A DNA stretch of 64,000 nt from JACKJK01 sp046159835 (GTDB taxonomy: Bacteria > Pseudomonadota > Alphaproteobacteria > Rhizobiales > Tepidamorphaceae): the NCBI RefSeq assembly GCF_046159835.1, contig NZ_JBJXCY010000001.1, forward strand, positions 496,001 to 560,000, written 5' to 3'. The position numbers and the translations under genes are program-made. A model generated the notes under the pieces. The model ran no database searches and was not told where the DNA came from. It saw nothing but the letters and a program-made list of their open reading frames with translations. Shown here one piece after another: positions 45,551-53,115 of this stretch. How positions within the stretch are numbered: position 1 is the first letter of the stretch; each line of letters opens with the position of its first letter.

Positions 45551-47580
45551 GCCAAGACCACCTCGTCCTCTTCATGCCGTCGGGAAAGCGCGGGCGCTTT
45601 GCACCCGGCACCCCGGTGCTCGAGGCCGCGCGCTCGCTCGGCGTCTATATCGAGAGCGTTTGCGGGGGCAGGGGCATCTGCGGGCGCTGCCAGGTGGAGC
45701 AGCAGACCGGCGAGTTCGCCAAGCACGGCATCACCTCGAAGGCCGAGAACCTCAGCGGCATCAACGAGGTCGAGCAGCGCTATGCCGACAAGCGCACGCT
45801 GCCTGCCGAACGCCGCCTCTCCTGCCAGGCGAAGGTCGAGGGCGATCTCGTCATCGACGTGCCGCAGGACGTCCAGGTCAACCGGCAGGTGGTGCGCAAG
45901 CGCGCCGAGACGCGCACCATCGAGCGCAATCCGGCGACGCAGCTCTGCTTCGTCGAGGTCGAGCAACCGGACATGGAAAAGCCGCTCGGCGATCTCGATC
46001 ACGTGTTCCAGGCACTGCAGGCCGAATGGGGATTTGAAAACCTGCGCGCCGACTTCCACGTGCTGGCGCAAGTGCAGGAGGTGCTGCGCGAGGGCAACTG
46101 GCAGGTGACTTGTGCTGTCCACGACGATGGCACCGGACCGCAGGTCGTCGCGATCTGGCCCGGACTGCACAACGAGGGTTACGGCCTCGCAGTCGACATC
46201 GGCTCCACCACCATCGCGGCACATCTCGTGTCGCTGCTGTCAGGCCGAGTGGTGGCATCGTCGGGCACCAGCAACCCGCAGATCCGCTTTGGCGAAGACC
46301 TGATGAGCCGCGTCTCCTACGTGATGATGAACCCAGACGGGCGCGAGGCCATGACCAAGGCCGTGCGCGAGGCCATCAATACGCTGATCGGGCGGCTGGC
46401 ATCGGAAGGCGGCATCGACCGCAGCGACATTCTCGAAGGTGTCTTCGTCGGCAACCCGGTGATGCACCACCTGTTCATGGGCATCAATCCGGTGGAACTT
46501 GGCGGCGCACCCTTCGCGCTGGCCGTTTCCGGCGCGCAGCACTGCACCGCCAACGACCTGAACCTGACGATGAACCGAGGCGCGCGCGTCTACGTGCTGC
46601 CCTGCATCGCGGGCCATGTGGGCGCGGATGCAGCTGCCGTCGCGCTGTCGGAAGCACCGCAGAAATCGCCCGAGATGACGCTTGTCGTCGATGTCGGCAC
46701 CAATGCCGAAATCGTGCTCGGCAACAAGGAGCGCGTGGTGGCGGCCAGTTCGCCCACGGGGCCGGCCTTCGAGGGCGCGGAGATTTCCTGCGGCCAGCGC
46801 GCAGCCCCCGGTGCCATCGAGCGCGTGCGCATCGATCCGGAAACGCTGGAGCCGCGGATTCGCGTCATCGGTTGCGACAAGTGGTCGAACGAGGACGGCT
46901 TTGCGGAGGAAGTCGAGTCAGTCGGCGTCACCGGCGTCTGCGGCTCGGGCATCATCGAGGTCATCGCCGAGATGTTCCTCGCTGGCATCATCTCCGAGGA
47001 CGGCGTCATCGACGGCTCGCTGGCGGAGCGATCCTCGCGCATCGTCGCGGAGGGGCGCACCTTCTCCTACCTGCTCTGGGACGAACGTGTCGCGCTGAAG
47101 ATCACTCAAAACGATGTGCGCGCCATCCAGCTTGCCAAGGCCGCGCTCTATGCGGGCGTCCGCCTGCTGATGGACAAGCTCGGCATCGAGCAGGTCGACC
47201 GCATCCGCCTTGCCGGTGCCTTCGGCAGCTTCATCGATCCGAAATACGCGATGGTGCTGGGTCTGATCCCCGACTGTGATCTGGAGAAGGTCGCAGCCGT
47301 CGGCAACGCCGCCGGCACCGGTGCGCGCATGGCGCTGCTGAACGTCGACCACCGCCGCGAGGTGGAGGCGCTGGTGCGCAACATTGAGAAGATTGAGACG
47401 GCGCTGGAGAAGAAGTTCCAGGAGCACTTCGTCAACGCCATGGCCCTGCCCAACAAGACCGAAGGCTTCCCGAACCTTGCCAGGTCAGTGCAGCTTCCTG
47501 CCCGCAAGGCGCTGGGTGGTGGTGATGGCGCGGACGGCGAGGGCCGCCGCCGCAGGCGCGGTGGCCGCGCGCGGGGCTAG
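45547..47580 (+). CDS. RamA-like corrinoid reactivation protein ([2Fe-2S] + ASKHA/DUF4445)
   Basis: Proteins of this type reduce inactive Co(II) corrinoid to Co(I) with ATP. The 677-residue protein has an N-terminal [2Fe-2S] domain with C39, C45, C48 (CGGRGICGRC) and C93 (RRLSCQA), a linker to about residue 210, then a DUF4445/ASKHA ATPase domain (GYGLAVDIGSTTIAAHLV, FVGNPVMHHLFMG, TLVVDVGTNAEIVLG, GVCGSGIIEVIAEM, IRLAGAFGSFID). The C-terminal tail (residues ~657-677) is Arg/Gly-rich (GEGRRRRRGGRARG). TTG 45547 overlaps the upstream stop (TTGA), is in frame with the ferredoxin fold and is preferred; ATG 45574 would cut the first strand. Confidence 0.93.
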   Translation: MSQDHLVLFMPSGKRGRFAPGTPVLEAARSLGVYIESVCGGRGICGRCQVEQQTGEFAKHGITSKAENLSGINEVEQRYADKRTLPAERRLSCQAKVEGDLVIDVPQDVQVNRQVVRKRAETRTIERNPATQLCFVEVEQPDMEKPLGDLDHVFQALQAEWGFENLRADFHVLAQVQEVLREGNWQVTCAVHDDGTGPQVVAIWPGLHNEGYGLAVDIGSTTIAAHLVSLLSGRVVASSGTSNPQIRFGEDLMSRVSYVMMNPDGREAMTKAVREAINTLIGRLASEGGIDRSDILEGVFVGNPVMHHLFMGINPVELGGAPFALAVSGAQHCTANDLNLTMNRGARVYVLPCIAGHVGADAAAVALSEAPQKSPEMTLVVDVGTNAEIVLGNKERVVAASSPTGPAFEGAEISCGQRAAPGAIERVRIDPETLEPRIRVIGCDKWSNEDGFAEEVESVGVTGVCGSGIIEVIAEMFLAGIISEDGVIDGSLAERSSRIVAEGRTFSYLLWDERVALKITQNDVRAIQLAKAALYAGVRLLMDKLGIEQVDRIRLAGAFGSFIDPKYAMVLGLIPDCDLEKVAAVGNAAGTGARMALLNVDHRREVEALVRNIEKIETALEKKFQEHFVNAMALPNKTEGFPNLARSVQLPARKALGGGDGADGEGRRRRRGGRARG

Positions 47581-47925
47581 CGAGCGTCGCCCGGCGAGGA
47601 CGTCTCCCCATCTCCTGACGGCTGAGGATCGGGCACGATCAGCACGCCGAACCGCCCCAGGATGGAACCGTACATCATGTAAAGGCCCGTGGTCGCACGA
47701 TCCTTCACGTGGGGATCCTGATCCATGCGGAGGTAAGGTGTCAGTAGAAGCGTGACCATCCAGGGGAAGGCCCCCAAAAACCAGAATACGAGCACGAAGA
47801 CAACGAACAATGGCAGTGCCAGTATCAGCAGTGGCCTGAAGAAAATCGATCCGAGGCCAAGTCAGGGCAGCGCAGAAAAGCCAGCCCGAAATCCTCATGA
47901 TCTGCCTGTGCCGGCTCTCCGTCAC
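47577..47925 (-). pseudogene. small membrane protein, apparently broken by a single-base frameshift
   Basis: From 47861 down to the stop at 47577 a frame encodes a strongly hydrophobic segment (LGLGSIFFRPLLILALPLF, then VVFVLVFWFLGAFPWMV) and a soluble tail, but it has no good start codon; only TTG 47810, inside the hydrophobic part. A second frame, starting GTG 47925 or ATG 47898 (MRISGWLFCAAL), reaches the same place. Removing one A near 47863 joins them into a two-helix protein of about 105 residues. Either the gene is a recent pseudogene or there is a sequencing error. The end overlaps the reactivase stop by four bases. Confidence 0.4.
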
Positions 47926-47943
47926 GAGATACTCGCAATCCTC

Positions 47944-48855
47944 CTAGCGCGGGGCCATGCCCCGGATGCGTTCGGAACGACGCCGCAGCAGTTCGACCGT
48001 CGTCAGCAAGGCAATCGAGATCGCCACGAGGATCGTCGCCACGGCGAGGATCGTCGGCGAAATCTGCTCGCGGATGCCCGACCACATCTGGCGCGGGATG
48101 GTGCGCTGCTCGACATCGGCGAGGAACAGCACCGTCACGATTTCATCGAGCGAGGTGACGAAGGCAAACAGCGCACCCGAGATCATGCCCGGAAGGATCA
48201 GCGGCATGATGATCTGGCGGAACGTGGTCCACCCGTCGGCACCGAGGCTCTGCGCGGCACGGATCAGGCTGCGGTCGAAGCCCACCAGCGTCGCCGTCAC
48301 CGTGATGATGACGAAGGGAATGCCGAGCGTGGCATGGGCCAGGATGATGCCGAGATAGGTCTTCGCAAGGCCGATGTCGGAGTAGAAGAAGAACATGCCC
48401 GTCGCGGTGATGACGAGCGGAACGATCATCGGCGAGATCAGCAGGCTGGTGATCGCCGAGCGGAACGGCATTTCCGGGCGCGACAGGCCGAGCGCTGCCA
48501 GCGTGCCGAGCGCGGTGGCGATGATCGTCGCGCAGATCGCCACGAAGAACGAGTTGCGCATGGCACGAATCCATTGCGCGTTGTTCCACATGTCCGCCCA
48601 CCAGCTGCCGTCCATCTGCGCGTCCGGCGCGGCCATGCCGTTGCGCACGATGTCGGCGTACCAGCGGCCCGAGAAGGCATCCGGGTCGAACGACAGCATG
48701 CCGTCGGTGAAGGTGAAGTACGGTTCCGCGTTGAACGACAGCGGCACGATGATGAGGATCGGCGCGATCAGGAACAGGAAGATGCAGAAGCAGATGAACA
48801 GGTAGGTGTAGTGCCATATCCGTTCCAGCGGGGAGGCGTATTCGGGCAGTTTCAT
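47944..48855 (-). CDS. ABC transporter permease, PotC/spermidine-putrescine-like
   Basis: A 303-residue inner-membrane permease with six hydrophobic segments: the first around residues 18-40 (FICFCIFLFLIAPILIIVPL), the others from about residue 95. The EAA motif that contacts the ATPase reads AAQSLGADGWTTFRQIIMPLILPG near residue 210. Periplasmic residues 40-90 form a moderately long loop. It is the last gene of the ABC operon, 13 bp after the PotB-like permease. The class (family of PotC) imports polyamines or quaternary/amino compounds; context favours a betaine-like substrate. Confidence 0.92.
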   Translation of the reverse strand: MKLPEYASPLERIWHYTYLFICFCIFLFLIAPILIIVPLSFNAEPYFTFTDGMLSFDPDAFSGRWYADIVRNGMAAPDAQMDGSWWADMWNNAQWIRAMRNSFFVAICATIIATALGTLAALGLSRPEMPFRSAITSLLISPMIVPLVITATGMFFFYSDIGLAKTYLGIILAHATLGIPFVIITVTATLVGFDRSLIRAAQSLGADGWTTFRQIIMPLILPGMISGALFAFVTSLDEIVTVLFLADVEQRTIPRQMWSGIREQISPTILAVATILVAISIALLTTVELLRRRSERIRGMAPR

Positions 48856-48868
48856 GGTCTGTGCCTCC

Positions 48869-50140
48869 TCAACCGAACTTCAGGTTGTCGACGCCGATCA
48901 GGCGATTGTAGAGCCAGTAGAGCACCAGCACGCTGGCGAGCAGGATGCCGCCGAGTGCTGCCGCAAGGCTCCAGTTGAGCGAGCTCTGCATGTGGAAGGC
49001 GATGAGGTTGGAGATCATCTGGCCGTCCTGCCCGCCAACGAGGGCCGGCGTGATGTAGAAGCCGATGGACAGGATGAAGACAAGCAGCGTGCCCGCCGCG
49101 ATCCCCGGCACCGTCTGCGGGAAATAGACCCGGCGGAAGGCGGTGAAGCTGTTGGCGCCAAGCGAGCGGGCAGCGCGCATCAGGCTCGGCGGGATGGTCT
49201 TCATCACCGAGTAGAGCGGCAGGATCATGAACGGCAGCAGGATGTGCGTCATGGCGATGATGGTGCCGGTCTGGTTGTAGATCAGCTGCGCGCGGTTTTC
49301 GTCGGCAACCAGCCCCACCGTGACAAGAATGTCGTTGACCACGCCCTCGCTCTGCAGCATCGCGATCCACGCCGTCGTGCGCACCAGCAGCGATGTCCAG
49401 AATGGCAGCAGCACGAGGATCATCAGCAGGTTGGAGGTGCGAAGCGGCAGCACCGAGAGCAAATAGGAAACCGGGAACGCCAGCAGGAAGCACAGGAAGG
49501 TGATGAGCATCGACATCCAGAACGTGCGCATGAACAGCTTCACGTAGATCTGCTGGTAGTCGGCCTCCATCACGATCTCCCCCTCGGCATTGTAGCGTCG
49601 GTCGAGTGCGGACAGGTAGAACGCCGCCGTGTAGTCGTTGGAGACGCGCTTCAGGATCGCCCACAGTTCCGGGTTGTCCCAGTCCTTGTCGAGTTCGATC
49701 AGCTGTTCCTTGTAGGGCGGACCTTCGATCCGGTTGACCTTGCGCGCCGAAGACGTGAACAGGCTGCGGGAGCCGGGCAGATCATAGTTCACCCGGGTCG
49801 CGGCCTGGCCGATCGTGCGGTCCTCGCGCGCCTGCTTCAGGTCGGCGACCGCAATCGCGAAAATCTCTTCGCCCGGCACGCCTTCGCCGTCCCAGTCCTT
49901 CAGGGCTTCGGCGAGGTTGGGCAGGACCTTGGACACGGCCGGGTTGTGCAGGCTGCGATAGAGCATCTGCCCGATCGGAAATACGAAACCGATCAGCAGG
50001 AAGGCCACCAGCGGCGCAGTCAGCAGCAGCGCGCGGATCTTGGCCCGACGGGTCGTCTGGGCCAGCTTCTTCTTGAGTGGCGTGCCATCGGCCGCAATCA
50101 GCGGTCCGGTCATTGCGCCATCGGCGGTGAGGTCACTCAT
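48869..50140 (-). CDS. ABC transporter permease, PotB-like, with large periplasmic insertion
   Basis: A 423-residue permease. TM1 is at residues ~38-60 (ALLLTAPLVAFLLIGFVFP); the next membrane segment begins only near residue 210, so residues ~62-205 form a hydrophilic, periplasmic insert not found in E. coli PotB. Five further segments follow, and the EAA loop reads AARSLGANSFTAFRRVYFPQTVPG. It pairs with the PotC-like permease downstream and is 86 bp from the binding-protein gene. Insertions of this sort occur in some alphaproteobacterial Pot-type systems. Confidence 0.92.
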   Translation of the reverse strand: MSDLTADGAMTGPLIAADGTPLKKKLAQTTRRAKIRALLLTAPLVAFLLIGFVFPIGQMLYRSLHNPAVSKVLPNLAEALKDWDGEGVPGEEIFAIAVADLKQAREDRTIGQAATRVNYDLPGSRSLFTSSARKVNRIEGPPYKEQLIELDKDWDNPELWAILKRVSNDYTAAFYLSALDRRYNAEGEIVMEADYQQIYVKLFMRTFWMSMLITFLCFLLAFPVSYLLSVLPLRTSNLLMILVLLPFWTSLLVRTTAWIAMLQSEGVVNDILVTVGLVADENRAQLIYNQTGTIIAMTHILLPFMILPLYSVMKTIPPSLMRAARSLGANSFTAFRRVYFPQTVPGIAAGTLLVFILSIGFYITPALVGGQDGQMISNLIAFHMQSSLNWSLAAALGGILLASVLVLYWLYNRLIGVDNLKFG

Positions 50141-50175
50141 CCCGCACTGATCCCCCGATAGTGGTCCCCGTGAAT

Positions 50176-50204
50176 GGGAGAGGCGCGAGGCCCGCGCCTC
50201 TCCC
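50176..50204 (-). other. intra-operon hairpin between the binding-protein and permease genes
   Basis: A perfect 12-bp stem (GGGAGAGGCGCG at 50176-50187 with CGCGCCTCTCCC at 50193-50204) with a 5-base loop. No T run follows on the minus strand. Such hairpins commonly protect the 3' end of the abundant binding-protein mRNA or act as partial terminators inside ABC operons. Confidence 0.65.
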
Positions 50205-50226
50205 GGTGTTGTCGATGGTCAGGCGC

Positions 50227-51309
50227 TTACTGCGCCAGCCATGCGTTGAAGCGCTCGTTGAGCTGGTCCTGGTTGTCGGCCCAGAACTCGAAGTTGTTCT
50301 GCAGCGCGGTCTTCAGGTTCTCCGGAGCGGTGGGCATCTGCGGACCCATGTCGATCTTGCCGTCTTCGTACTTGCCGACGAGCGGGGCGGACGACTGACG
50401 GGCGGGGCCGTAGGCAATCCACTTGGCCTGGTCGGCAAGGCGCTGGGTGTCGGTCGAGAACTTCAGGAACTCGAGCGCAGCGTCCTTGTTGGGTGCACCC
50501 TTCGGGATGGCCCACAGGTCGATGTCCCAGATCTGGCCGTCCCAGACGATTTCGAACGGCTTGCTCTCGGCTGCGACCGCGTTGAAGATACGGCCGTTAT
50601 AGGCGGTCGTCATGACCACTTCGCCGTCCGCCAGAAGCTGCGGCGGCTGGGCGCCGGCTTCCCACCACACAACGTCATTCTTGATGGTGTCGAGCTTGGC
50701 GAAGGCGCGTTCGATGCCTTCCGGCGTCTCGAGCATGGCATAGACATCACCCGGCGCAACGCCGTCGGCGATCAGGGCCATTTCGAGGTTGGCCTTGGGC
50801 GTCTTGCGCAGGCCGCGCTTGCCCGGGAAGCCTTCGAGGTCGAAGAAGTCGGCGAGCGTCGTCGGCTTGTTGTCGAGCTTGGTGGAGTCGTAGGCGTAGA
50901 TGGTCGACCACACGATGGTCGCCACGGCGCATTCCACGATCGTGCCGGGAAGGAAGTCTTCCTCGGCCGGCGTGCCGTCGGGAGCCGGCGGCAGGATCGA
51001 GGCGTCGATGGGCTCGAAGATGCCTTCGTCGCAGCCGCGCACGGCGTCGGAAAGCTCGACGTCGATGAGGTCCCAGGTGACGTTGTCGGCTTCAACCTGC
51101 GCCTTCACCTCGGCGATGCCGCCGTTGTAGTCCTCGGACACGACATTGATGCCGGTCTTTGCGGTGAACGGCTTGTGGTAGGCCTCGACCTGGCTCTTCG
51201 TGTATGCACCGCCCCAAGAGACGACGGTGATGGAGTCCTGAGCCATCGCGGACGTGCCGAGCGTGGCAGCGACCGCAGCAGCGATGACTGTTTTCAATCC
51301 GGTTTTCAT
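50227..51309 (-). CDS. ABC transporter substrate-binding protein, PotD/spermidine-putrescine-like
   Basis: A 360-residue periplasmic binding protein. The signal peptide is MKTGLKTVIAAAVAATLGTSAMAQ, with cleavage after AMA. The mature chain has the type-II fold motifs ITVVSWGGAYTKSQ, INVVSEDYNGG and AAESKPFEIVWDGQIWDIDLWAIPKG of the PotD group. Several tryptophans and tyrosines could make an aromatic cage for a quaternary amine, but this cannot be shown without a structure. It sits 180 bp downstream of the ATPase gene and 86 bp upstream of the permeases. Confidence 0.92.
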   Translation of the reverse strand: MKTGLKTVIAAAVAATLGTSAMAQDSITVVSWGGAYTKSQVEAYHKPFTAKTGINVVSEDYNGGIAEVKAQVEADNVTWDLIDVELSDAVRGCDEGIFEPIDASILPPAPDGTPAEEDFLPGTIVECAVATIVWSTIYAYDSTKLDNKPTTLADFFDLEGFPGKRGLRKTPKANLEMALIADGVAPGDVYAMLETPEGIERAFAKLDTIKNDVVWWEAGAQPPQLLADGEVVMTTAYNGRIFNAVAAESKPFEIVWDGQIWDIDLWAIPKGAPNKDAALEFLKFSTDTQRLADQAKWIAYGPARQSSAPLVGKYEDGKIDMGPQMPTAPENLKTALQNNFEFWADNQDQLNERFNAWLAQ

Positions 51310-51489
51310 AGGTTCTTCTCTCCTCTGGTTGCGTTTCGTTGAGGCGCTGCCTCGGGCAGAAGTCCGCTCGAAACGCGGGGTCTTTCATGTGTCCGAAGCC
51401 GGACACGGCTTGCACGCCACCGCGTGCGTTGCCTCCTGATCGCTTGCCGCTCGAGTTCGCCGCGCGGCCGACGATTCCTGCTGGACGCC

Positions 51490-52611
51490 TCAGGCGTCCG
51501 CGCCGGGCGCATCCAGCGCGCGGCAGTCCTCGGCGCTCCAGCCCACGGTCACGTTGGTGCCGGGGTTTAGCGATGGGTGAGCGGCCGAGTTGGGTATCTT
51601 CACGATGAAGTCGTTGTGGCCGGCCACCTTCAGTCGCGTGCGGATGTGGTCGCCAAGATAGATGACCTCTTCCACGGTGCCGTCGAACGTGTTGTTGAAC
51701 TTGCCGCCCTTCGGGTTGACGACGACGCGTTCCGGCCGCAGCGAGAGTGTGGTGGCCTCGCCCTTCTTGCCCTTGATGTTGATCGGCAGGGCATTGACCA
51801 TTTCGCCCGTAGGCAGCTTCACGGTCACGGAGTCCGTACCGGTCTCCGTCACGTTGCCCGACAGCTTGTTGTTCTCGCCGATGAAGGCGGCGACGAACGC
51901 GTTGTCGGGCTTTTCATACAGCACCGCCGGCGGGGCCAGTTGCTGGATGATGCCGTCGTTGAAGACCGCGATGCGGTCGGACATCGTCAGCGCCTCGGAC
52001 TGGTCGTGCGTCACGTAGACGACCGTGACGCCGAGGCTCTCGTGGATGTGCTTGATCTCGTACTGCATCTGCTCGCGCAGGTTCTTGTCGAGTGCGCCGA
52101 GCGGTTCGTCCATCAGCACCAGATCGGGATCGAAGACGAGGGCGCGGGCAACTGCCACGCGCTGCTGCTGGCCGCCCGAAAGCTGTGCCGGCATTCTGGC
52201 GCCGAAGGCACCGAGCTCGACCATGTCGAGCGCCCGCTTCACCTTCGCTTCCGTGTCCGCCTTGCTCATGCCGCGCACTTCCAGCGGGAAGGCGAGGTTT
52301 TCGGCGACCGTCATGTGCGGAAAGAGCGCGTAATTCTGAAACACCATGCCGATGCCCCGCTTGTGCGGCGGCACGTTGTTGATCGGCTTGCCCCCCAGCA
52401 GGATGTCGCCGTGGGTGGCGGTCTCGAAGCCCGCCAGCATCATCAGCGTTGTGGTCTTGCCGGAACCGGACGGTCCGAGCAGGGTGAGGAACTCACCACG
52501 CTGGATCGACAGGTTGAGATTTTTCACGACGAGCGTTTCGCCGTCGTAGCTCTTTTGAACATTGACGAATTCGACGAAGGCTTGGGACGTCCCAGACCCG
52601 TTTTCGCTCAT
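51490..52611 (-). CDS. ABC transporter ATP-binding protein, PotA-like
   Basis: A 373-residue ATPase. Walker A is LLGPSGSGKTTTL near residue 42, the signature is LSGGQQQRVAVARAL, Walker B is LVLMDEPLGALD and the switch histidine is in VYVTHDQSEA. The C-terminal ~130 residues form the TOBE regulatory domain (LRPERVVVNPKGG, VIYLGDHIRTRLK). ATG 52611 is the start. It is the first gene of the operon ATPase-binding protein-permease-permease and is divergent from the DMGDH-like gene over a 504-bp spacer. Confidence 0.94.
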   Translation of the reverse strand: MSENGSGTSQAFVEFVNVQKSYDGETLVVKNLNLSIQRGEFLTLLGPSGSGKTTTLMMLAGFETATHGDILLGGKPINNVPPHKRGIGMVFQNYALFPHMTVAENLAFPLEVRGMSKADTEAKVKRALDMVELGAFGARMPAQLSGGQQQRVAVARALVFDPDLVLMDEPLGALDKNLREQMQYEIKHIHESLGVTVVYVTHDQSEALTMSDRIAVFNDGIIQQLAPPAVLYEKPDNAFVAAFIGENNKLSGNVTETGTDSVTVKLPTGEMVNALPINIKGKKGEATTLSLRPERVVVNPKGGKFNNTFDGTVEEVIYLGDHIRTRLKVAGHNDFIVKIPNSAAHPSLNPGTNVTVGWSAEDCRALDAPGADA

Positions 52612-53115
52612 CAACTATCCCCTCTCGGCGCGCAGGCGCGCACCGCCATATATCTCGGACGGTTCTCGGCCTTTCGGCTCGAACCGCGTGTCAAATCCTG
52701 ACGGGGGCGGTGCGCATTTTGCGCGTGCCGTTCCGTCTGCTGTTCCCCGGGGCTTTCTGCCACCCTGTCTCTGGTCGCGGTCGTTACCGGTTGCCCGGCT
52801 CGACCGTCGCAGTGTCCGGCTTTGTTGCCGGCTGCACATTCCATGAGCGTACCCAATTCATGTGCAAGTGCAAGGCTATCGGGAGAAATCCGCCTCAAGT
52901 GTAAGTCACCCGACATTCGTTGGAACATATCCGACACGTTGATTTGCCTCACCCGCGACCTTCGTCGAACGCCCGGTGCAATGCGGCGATCCGGGTGTGG
53001 CGGGCGCTGTCGCATTCACGTCGCGTCGCGCCGCGGTTTTGTCGCAATCGGACCTAAAGGCCCGTGAAACCGGGTCCTATAGTCGGCGCAAACCGGACAG
53101 TCTGGAGTGGGACCC
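52612..53115. promoter_or_regulatory. 504-bp divergent regulatory region between the ABC operon and the DMGDH-like gene
   Basis: No gene is supported here. Visible elements: an inverted repeat GCGCA-TTT-TGCGC at 52712-52724, two TGTCGC hexamers at 53008-53013 and 53040-53045 (32 bp, about three helical turns apart), and a TATAGT sequence near 53082 that may be a -10 element for the downstream gene. Promoters for both divergent units are expected here, probably under one of the AraC-type regulators encoded nearby. Confidence 0.45.

Noticed and set aside
36148..47580. Recent horizontal transfer of the corrinoid island
   Set aside because: No integrase, insertion sequence or flanking repeat was seen, and base composition and codon style look like the neighbouring genes; a whole-genome comparison would be needed.
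48854..50161. Long plus-strand open frame opposite the PotB-like permease gene
   Set aside because: It is antisense to a clear six-helix permease; its translation is low in hydrophobic structure and rich in His/Arg/Asp, as expected of a shadow frame in GC-rich DNA.
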